A DNA stretch of 64,000 bases, taken from the NCBI RefSeq assembly GCF_031453975.1, contig NZ_JAVDPW010000006.1, positions 248,001 to 312,000 of the forward strand. The letters are read 5' to 3'. The notes beneath the pieces are model-generated. The model was given only the letters and a program-made list of their open reading frames with translations, had not been told where the DNA came from and did no database searches. This DNA comes from Inquilinus ginsengisoli_A (GTDB lineage: Bacteria; Pseudomonadota; Alphaproteobacteria; DSM-16000; Inquilinaceae). Made by a program: the position numbers and the translations under genes. Within the stretch, counting starts at the first letter, position 1, and each line of letters opens with the position of its first letter. Below are positions 58,842-64,000 of the stretch, in pieces.

Positions 58842-59631
58842 AGGGGGGAAGAAACGGACGCGCACAGGCCTCTCCCCCTCCTGCAAGGGGGACAAGGAGG
58901 GTGCTGCCGGTCGAACGAATGAAATGAGCGGGTCCGCCGCGTCGGCTCAACTGCTGTCCGGCGGCTTCCGGACCCGGCGGGATCGGTGGGCCGGTCTCGT
59001 CCCGGTCGGCGGGGTTGATGGGGTCGGGCGCCGCAAGGGGCGGGTCGTCCAGTGCCTCGGGCAGCGGCTCGGCCGCCTCGTCCTCGGCGAAAACGTCGTC
59101 CCAGCCCTGCGGCAGCCGGCCCGGCTTGAGGCCGCGCCGCCGGCAGATGCGCCGCACGATCTCGTCGATCGGCAGGGTGTCGAGCTCGACGTCCGGCACC
59201 TCGGTCTCGGTCAGGCTCTCCCGCGGTGCGGCGTCGGCCTTGGCACCGGCCCGGGCCGGCTTCCCGGCTTGAAGCGCCTCGGCCACGGCGCGGGCGACCT
59301 GCGCCCGCCGCCGCTGCCCGCGCTCCTGGATCTCGACGGCGGCCTTCTCCGCCGCGTCCTTGCAGGCCCGGTAGGCCTCGCGGATGCGCTCGGTCATGGC
59401 GATGGTCAGGCGCGCGGCACGGGCGATGCGGGCCTGCGCCAGCGCGAAGTCGGTCACGGGCGGCTCGAACCGGTTCCCGGCCACGATGTGCTGGCCCTCG
59501 AGCCGGCGGGCGGTGCGCATGTCGATGTCGACCAGCTCGCGCAGGGTGCCTAGCGCCCACACCGTCCACTCCCGGTCGGGGTCGACCGGCGGGGTCTCGG
59601 CAGGGGCGTCGTCGATCGGCGCGTTGTCCAT
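58771..59631 (-). CDS. Conserved hypothetical protein with repeat-derived C-terminus
   Basis: A 286-residue frame. The N-terminal 200 residues look like a real protein: a helical region (WTVWALGTLRELVDIDMRTAR, FALAQARIARAARLTIAMTERIREAYRACKDAAEK) and a basic helix-turn segment DTLPIDEIVRRICRRRGLKP, resembling alphaproteobacterial proteins of unknown role. The last 25 residues (SSSPRKRGSRRAPTGERFPL) are translated palindromic repeat, so the original stop was probably lost. The start is uncertain: ATG 59631 lacks a good ribosome site, and GTG 59673 would lie in the hairpin at 59651-59692. Confidence 0.55.
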   Translation of the reverse strand: MDNAPIDDAPAETPPVDPDREWTVWALGTLRELVDIDMRTARRLEGQHIVAGNRFEPPVTDFALAQARIARAARLTIAMTERIREAYRACKDAAEKAAVEIQERGQRRRAQVARAVAEALQAGKPARAGAKADAAPRESLTETEVPDVELDTLPIDEIVRRICRRRGLKPGRLPQGWDDVFAEDEAAEPLPEALDDPPLAAPDPINPADRDETGPPIPPGPEAAGQQLSRRGGPAHFIRSTGSTLLVPLAGGGEACARPFLPPSSSPRKRGSRRAPTGERFPLSRG

Positions 59632-59650
59632 GGGACAAATCATGAACGAG

Positions 59651-59692
59651 CGGCCACAGTTAACGCAATGCACATTGTGTTAACTGTGGCCG
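59651..59692. promoter_or_regulatory. Long near-perfect hairpin/operator upstream of two divergent genes
   Basis: Fourteen-base perfect arms CGGCCACAGTTAAC and GTTAACTGTGGCCG enclose a further CAAT/ATTG pair around a four-base loop, so 18 of 19 positions pair (the other is G-T). It lies between the hypothetical gene (minus) and the phosphatase-Nudix gene (plus). There is no T-run, so an operator or recombination site is more likely than a terminator. Function unknown. Confidence 0.6.
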
Positions 59693-59878
59693 GGCACGCG
59701 CTTTTGGATGAAGGGGCGCTTGCTTTTAGACGGACGCCCCTCCTTCCGATAGTCGCACCTCCACAAGTGCTTGGCGTGATCGAGACGGCACCCTGGTCTA
59801 GAATCTGTTCATATGGAGAGCGTTGAGAGGCGAGCTGATGGGGCCCGGCTGGCTGGTCGGCCACCAGCCTAGGGGCCG

Positions 59879-61048
59879 ATGATGACAGAGAAGACTTTTA
59901 CCGTGCTGTTCCTGTCGCGTCGGAATTCGGCGCGAAGCGTTCTCGCGGAAGCGTTTTTGAACAAGGTGGGGAAGAGCCAATTCCGAGCATATAGCGCTGC
60001 CGTTGAGCCGGCGCCGGCGTTGGCTCCGCAAACGATCCAGCTATTGAAGCAAGCCGGGCTCTCGGCCGAAGGCCTTCGACCGAAGCACTTCCGCGAATTT
60101 GCGAAGCCCGGCGCCCAGCCGCTCGACTTTGTGTTCACGCTGAGCGACACCGCCGCCGGCGAGGCGCCGCCCGAATGGCCGGGGCAGCCGATCACAGCAC
60201 ATTGGAGCTCGCCAGATCCGGCGCTTGCGACCGGGGCCGAATGGGAGCGAATGCGGGCCTTTGTTCGCGTGCTCATCGAACTTGAACGCCGGATACGGAT
60301 TTTCATGAGCCTTCCCCTTCCCAAGCTCGACCGGATGAGCCTTCAGACCCGCCTCAATGAGATCGGCAGCAGCCGTCCGTTGGACCCGGCGTGGCGCCTC
60401 GACTCTCAAAGCCCCGCTCTTGGGAAACGCTGGATTTCCACTGGGCGTTTGGCCACCGCGGCCTCCAATACGATCGCGAACCAGGAGGGTTCAGTCACCG
60501 CATCATCGACGAGCGACGGTCAGGTGTCGTCGCCGATCCGTTCTCCCGGCAAAGGCAAGTCGGGCAAGAAGGGAGACGGGACCAAGGCGATCCGCGTGCA
60601 ATACGGCGCGCTACCATACCGTGTGCAGCCGGATGGCTCGGTCGAATTCCTTCTTGTGACCACGCGGCAGACACGGCGCTGGATCATTCCGAAGGGTTGG
60701 CCGATCAAGGGCATGAAGCCGGCGAAGTCGGCAGCACAGGAGGCCTATGAAGAGGCCGGTGTGCGCGGTGCCATCGAATCGGAACCGATCGGAAGCTACC
60801 TCTATGAGAAGGTGTTGGAGGAAGGCGTGAGCGTGCCTTGCGAGGTGAGCGTCTTTTCCTTGAGAGTCGAGCGAGAGCACAAATCATGGCCCGAACGCCG
60901 CGAGCGCGAAGTTCGATGGCTCGCCCCGGCCGAGACGCTTCTCCTGCTGGAGGAGCCAGGACTTCGAGACTTGATCTCGATATATCTCCAGAGGGTTACC
61001 GGAGCGGCGAGGCCAGCCGACGTCACAACTGCTTCAGGGGGATTCTGA
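59879..61048 (+). CDS. Fusion of an inactive-looking LMW phosphatase/ArsC domain with a Nudix hydrolase domain
   Basis: A 389-residue protein. Residues 1-160 follow the low-molecular-weight phosphatase/arsenate reductase fold (VLFLSRRNSARSVLAEAFLN, AHWSSPDPAL, SLPLPKLDRMSLQTRLNEIG). The catalytic cysteine of C-x5-R is replaced by S13, while R19 and the acid in SPDP remain. A low-complexity linker (about 160-235, rich in Ser and Lys) leads to a Nudix domain (about 238-365) with box GMKPAKSAAQEAYEEAGV, which keeps the EE-x-G core but has Gln for the usual Arg. The product might bind phosphate or arsenate compounds and hydrolyse a nucleoside diphosphate derivative. Less GC-rich than neighbours. 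Confidence 0.78.
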   Translation: MMTEKTFTVLFLSRRNSARSVLAEAFLNKVGKSQFRAYSAAVEPAPALAPQTIQLLKQAGLSAEGLRPKHFREFAKPGAQPLDFVFTLSDTAAGEAPPEWPGQPITAHWSSPDPALATGAEWERMRAFVRVLIELERRIRIFMSLPLPKLDRMSLQTRLNEIGSSRPLDPAWRLDSQSPALGKRWISTGRLATAASNTIANQEGSVTASSTSDGQVSSPIRSPGKGKSGKKGDGTKAIRVQYGALPYRVQPDGSVEFLLVTTRQTRRWIIPKGWPIKGMKPAKSAAQEAYEEAGVRGAIESEPIGSYLYEKVLEEGVSVPCEVSVFSLRVEREHKSWPERREREVRWLAPAETLLLLEEPGLRDLISIYLQRVTGAARPADVTTASGGF

Positions 61049-61224
61049 CCAGATCCCATGATCATCGGAGCGGACGGCAATCCGTCCAATCCGCCTATCT
61101 GGGTATGCGGAATATGTGCTAAATCCTGCCCATTCTTGTCTGCCTGGGCCAACCGGGCGCATTTCGAAGCTCGGACGCTCCCATGGGAATCGGCGGCGCC
61201 GATCAGACAGTGGGAGGACATTTC

Positions 61225-63801
61225 ATGACCCAGACCCTCGACGGCACCGCCGGCAACGACATCCTCACCGGGACCGATCCGGGCGACGTCGCCAACCCCG
61301 ACGGCATCGACATCATCAATGGCGGCGACGGGGCCGATTGGCTGATAGGCCTCGGCGGCGACGACATCATCGAGGGGGGCGCGGGCTCCGACAAAATGGA
61401 AGGCGGCGCCGGCTTCGATACGCTGAGCTACGCCCAGGCCGGCGGAAGCGTCACCGTGTATCTGAGCCTCGGGGGCCTGTCGGGCGAGGCCTCGGGCGAC
61501 CAGATCAGCGGCTTCGAGGCCCTGATCGGCAGCGCCTTCAACGACCAGCTCGTCGGCGACGCCGGGGCCAATACGATCGATGGCGGCACCGGCAGCGACT
61601 TCATCGGGATCAGCGGTGGCGCCGATAAGATGGACGGCGGCGACGGCTCGGACTACGTCAACGGCACTACTGCGACCTCGGCCATCGACGTCAACCTGAC
61701 CACCGGGGTCGGGCAGGGCTGGGCCGCAGGCTGCACCTTCTCCAGCTTCGAGGCGGTCCTGGGCTCGTTCTTCAACGACATCCTGACCGCCAACCTGAAC
61801 CTCGGCACCATGCTGACTGGGGAAGGCGGCAACGACACGCTCAACGGCGCCAATGGGGACGACACTCTGGTCGGCGACATCGTTTTCAGCCAATTTGGCA
61901 GCGGCGGCACTGACACGCTGAACGGCGGGGCCGGCAACGACACGCTCACTGGTGGCGAGTTGGGCGACGTGCTGAATGGCGGCGCCGGAATCGACACCGC
62001 CGTCTATTCCTTATCCAGTGCGGCGGTGACCATCAACCTGGCGACCGGGGCCGCCTCCGGCGGCGATGCCGACGGCGACACGCTGACCAGTATCGAGAAC
62101 GTCGCCGGCTCCGTCTTCAACGACGTGCTGGCCGGCAGCACCGCGGCCAACACGCTGGATGGCGGCGACGGCACCGACCAGGTGACCTATGCCGCGTCCG
62201 GCGCCGCGGTGAGCATCAACCTCACCACCAACGCCAACAACGGCGGCGACGCCCAGGGCGACACGCTGCTCGCTGTCGAGAACGTCACCGGCTCGGCTTT
62301 CGGCGACACCCTGATCGGCAGCACGGCGGTCAACGTGCTGGCCGGCGGCGACGGCAACGACGTGCTCGACGGCGGGGCCGGGGCCGACACGCTGGACGGC
62401 GGTGCCGGCAGCGACACGGCGACCTATGCCCAATCGAATGCGGCGGTCACCATCAACCTGATCTTCGGCGGGAACACCGGCGGCCATGCCCAGGGCGACG
62501 TGCTGCAGGGCATCGAAAACCTGGTCGGCTCGGCCTTTGGCGACACGCTGATCGGCGATTCCGGGGACAACGTCATCGACGGTGGCGCCGGCGACGACCA
62601 GATCGTCGGCTATGACGGTGCCGACACCATCAACGGCGGCGCCGGCATCGACACGGTCTATTACTTCAACGCGGCGGTGATCGTGAACCTGGCCACCGGC
62701 AGCGGCACGGGCGGCGACGCCCAGGGCGACACCTACCAGAATGTCGAGAACGTCGTCGGCTCGGCCCTCGCCGACCGGCTGTACGGCGACGCCGTTGCCA
62801 ATGCGCTGAGCGGCGAGGACGGCGACGACACGCTCCGCGGCGGCGCAGGGGCGGATGTGCTGGACGGCGGCCACGGCTCGGATTTCGCCAACTACCAGGG
62901 CTCGGCCGCGGCGGTGACGGTCGACCTGCTCAACCACAGCGCCTCGGGCGGCGATGCCCAGGGCGACACGCTGGCCAACATCGAGAATCTCTACGGCTCC
63001 AGCAACGACGACCATCTCAGCGGCGATGCCGGCCGCAACGTGATCGGCGGCGAGAGCGGCAACGACACCCTGGCCGGAAATGGTGGCGACGACGCCATGA
63101 ACGGTGAGAACGGCAACGACAATCTCGATGGCGGCGATGGGGCCGACCGCCTTGTCGGCGGCGCCGGCACCGACACCATCCATGGTGGCGCGGGCATCGA
63201 CTCGATCGATGCCGGGGCCGACAACGACATCGTCTTCGGCGATGCCGGCAATGACGGCGTCTATGGCGGGACCGGTGACGACCAGATCGACGGCGGCGAC
63301 GGCAACGACGTGCTCGAAGGCGCGGTCGGGGATGACACCATCAACGGCGGCGGCCAAGCCGACATCCTCCTCGGCGGGGACGGCAACGACACGCTCCGCG
63401 GCGGAGACGCCAACGACCGCCTGGTCGGGGGCGCTGGCGACGACGTGATCACCGGCGGTGGCGGCAGCGAGCTGCTGCAGGGTGGTGCCGGCAACGACAC
63501 CTTCACGTATCAGGTAATCGGCGACAGCACGGTGGCGGCGGCGGGCAAGGACGTGATCGTCGACTTCACCACCGGCGACAGGATCGACTTGTCGGCGATC
63601 GACGCCAACGGCGCCGCGGCCGGCGACGGCGCCTTCATCTTCGGCACCGGCGCCTTCACCAGGGTGGCCGGCGAACTGCGTGTGGTGACCATCGGCGGGG
63701 TGCAACTGGTCGCGGCCGATATCAATGGCGACCGGCAGATCGACTTCGCCATCAACGTCATCTCCGACCATGCGCTGACCGCGGCGGATTTCGTGCTGTA
63801 G
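61225..63801 (+). CDS. RTX calcium-binding protein 3
   Basis: An 858-residue protein of RTX nonapeptide arrays from residue 7 (LDGTAGNDILTGTDPGD) with the same VTINLATGxAxGGDAxGDTLxxIENVxGS linkers as proteins 1 and 2. The C-terminal M10_C-like module starts near DTFTYQVIGDSTV and ends ALTAADFVL. Its C-terminus is clearly diverged from the near-identical pair at 49.6-54.7 kb. ATG 61225 is seven bases after GGGAGGA. Predicted type I secretion substrate with no enzymatic domain seen. Confidence 0.85.
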   Translation: MTQTLDGTAGNDILTGTDPGDVANPDGIDIINGGDGADWLIGLGGDDIIEGGAGSDKMEGGAGFDTLSYAQAGGSVTVYLSLGGLSGEASGDQISGFEALIGSAFNDQLVGDAGANTIDGGTGSDFIGISGGADKMDGGDGSDYVNGTTATSAIDVNLTTGVGQGWAAGCTFSSFEAVLGSFFNDILTANLNLGTMLTGEGGNDTLNGANGDDTLVGDIVFSQFGSGGTDTLNGGAGNDTLTGGELGDVLNGGAGIDTAVYSLSSAAVTINLATGAASGGDADGDTLTSIENVAGSVFNDVLAGSTAANTLDGGDGTDQVTYAASGAAVSINLTTNANNGGDAQGDTLLAVENVTGSAFGDTLIGSTAVNVLAGGDGNDVLDGGAGADTLDGGAGSDTATYAQSNAAVTINLIFGGNTGGHAQGDVLQGIENLVGSAFGDTLIGDSGDNVIDGGAGDDQIVGYDGADTINGGAGIDTVYYFNAAVIVNLATGSGTGGDAQGDTYQNVENVVGSALADRLYGDAVANALSGEDGDDTLRGGAGADVLDGGHGSDFANYQGSAAAVTVDLLNHSASGGDAQGDTLANIENLYGSSNDDHLSGDAGRNVIGGESGNDTLAGNGGDDAMNGENGNDNLDGGDGADRLVGGAGTDTIHGGAGIDSIDAGADNDIVFGDAGNDGVYGGTGDDQIDGGDGNDVLEGAVGDDTINGGGQADILLGGDGNDTLRGGDANDRLVGGAGDDVITGGGGSELLQGGAGNDTFTYQVIGDSTVAAAGKDVIVDFTTGDRIDLSAIDANGAAAGDGAFIFGTGAFTRVAGELRVVTIGGVQLVAADINGDRQIDFAINVISDHALTAADFVL

Positions 63802-63808
63802 CGGATCG

Positions 63809-63840
63809 GCGGGTCGAGCGCCATCGGCGCCTCGACCCGC
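63809..63840. terminator. Hairpin after RTX gene 3
   Basis: Arms GCGGGTCGAG-CGCC and GGCG-C-CTCGACCCGC pair with one bulged base. No T-run. It is followed at about 63863-63898 by a second inverted repeat (GTGTGACC/GGTCACAC). Both lie between convergent genes. Confidence 0.55.
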
Positions 63841-63909
63841 TCGGTCCTATGCCTGGGGCTGGGTGTGACCTCTCCCGCGAGGCGGAAGGGGTCACACGCC
63901 ATTGGGCAA

Positions 63910-64000
63910 TCAGGCGCCGATCTTGCCGCCGCCCTGCTTGGTGATCACCACCACCGACGGCCGCGGCGGCACGCCGTCCTGGAAGTCCGGCCAGCGGGTC
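63910..64000 (-). CDS. C-terminal fragment of an unidentified gene
   Basis: An open minus-strand frame running off the window edge and ending at a TGA at 63912-63910. The visible 29 residues (TRWPDFQDGVPPRPSVVVIT then KQGGGKIGA) look like genuine coding sequence, but the family cannot be named from so little. The convergent hairpins beyond its stop support a real gene end. Confidence 0.5.
   Translation of the reverse strand, partial: TRWPDFQDGVPPRPSVVVITKQGGGKIGA

Noticed and set aside
60391..60750. An alternative reading frame within the linker of the phosphatase-Nudix fusion
   Set aside because: It looked protein-like for a few residues but has no ribosome site and no domain. Both flanking domains are in one continuous frame.

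Overview
The window is 64 kb of high-GC DNA with dense, mostly operonic genes and short gaps carrying palindromic repeats. Gene content suggests an alphaproteobacterium, probably a member of the Rhodospirillales (Azospirillum/Inquilinus-like). That placement is inference from GC content, protein families and repeat style, not from a marker gene. No rRNA, tRNA, CRISPR array, transposase or integrase was seen.

Layout. 1-4.4 kb: end of a flavin amine oxidase gene, a c-type cytochrome, an exported RidA, a catalase-like SrpA with cytochrome b561, and a small monooxygenase. 4.4-8.4 kb: sulfate ABC importer cysA-sbp-cysT-cysW (minus strand). 8.5-16 kb: housekeeping and accessory genes (PLP enzyme, orphan ABC ATPase, a divergent DJ-1 enzyme/GlxA regulator pair, GIY-YIG protein, MltB, aldo/keto reductase). 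16.4-18.3 kb: an exported papain-like protease followed by a probable chagasin-like inhibitor. 18.4-24 kb: hydroxyacid dehydrogenase, dimethylglycine dehydrogenase-like enzyme, class II amidotransferase, PAS protein. 24.4-34.4 kb: DegP protease, GH3 glycosidase, and an AraC-controlled alpha-galactoside-type cluster (GH4 enzyme, binding protein, two permeases). 34.4-39.2 kb: a minus-strand operon headed by a guanidine-I (ykkC) riboswitch, encoding an ABC importer, a ureohydrolase resembling the nickel-dependent guanidine hydrolase, an extremely His-rich protein and a coupled 29-residue ORF. 39.3-49.3 kb: unknown protein, two-component system, YbaN, CydDC exporter, aminopeptidase N. 49.6-63.8 kb: three large RTX calcium-binding proteins, interrupted by a divergent PEP carboxylase, two unknown proteins and a phosphatase-like/Nudix fusion.

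The strongest systems are: (1) the guanidine uptake and hydrolysis operon, where riboswitch, transporter, hydrolase and a likely nickel-handling protein agree; (2) the papain/inhibitor gene pair; (3) a possible periplasmic amine dehydrogenase module of amine oxidase, cytochrome c and RidA; (4) a 90-bp palindromic repeat family at six sites plus a partial copy, two of them inside a sugar-transport operon; and (5) the RTX genes, two of which share a near-identical 650-bp 3' end.

Limits: family assignments come from reading motifs. No database search, folding calculation or codon statistics could be run, and repeat similarities were judged by eye.
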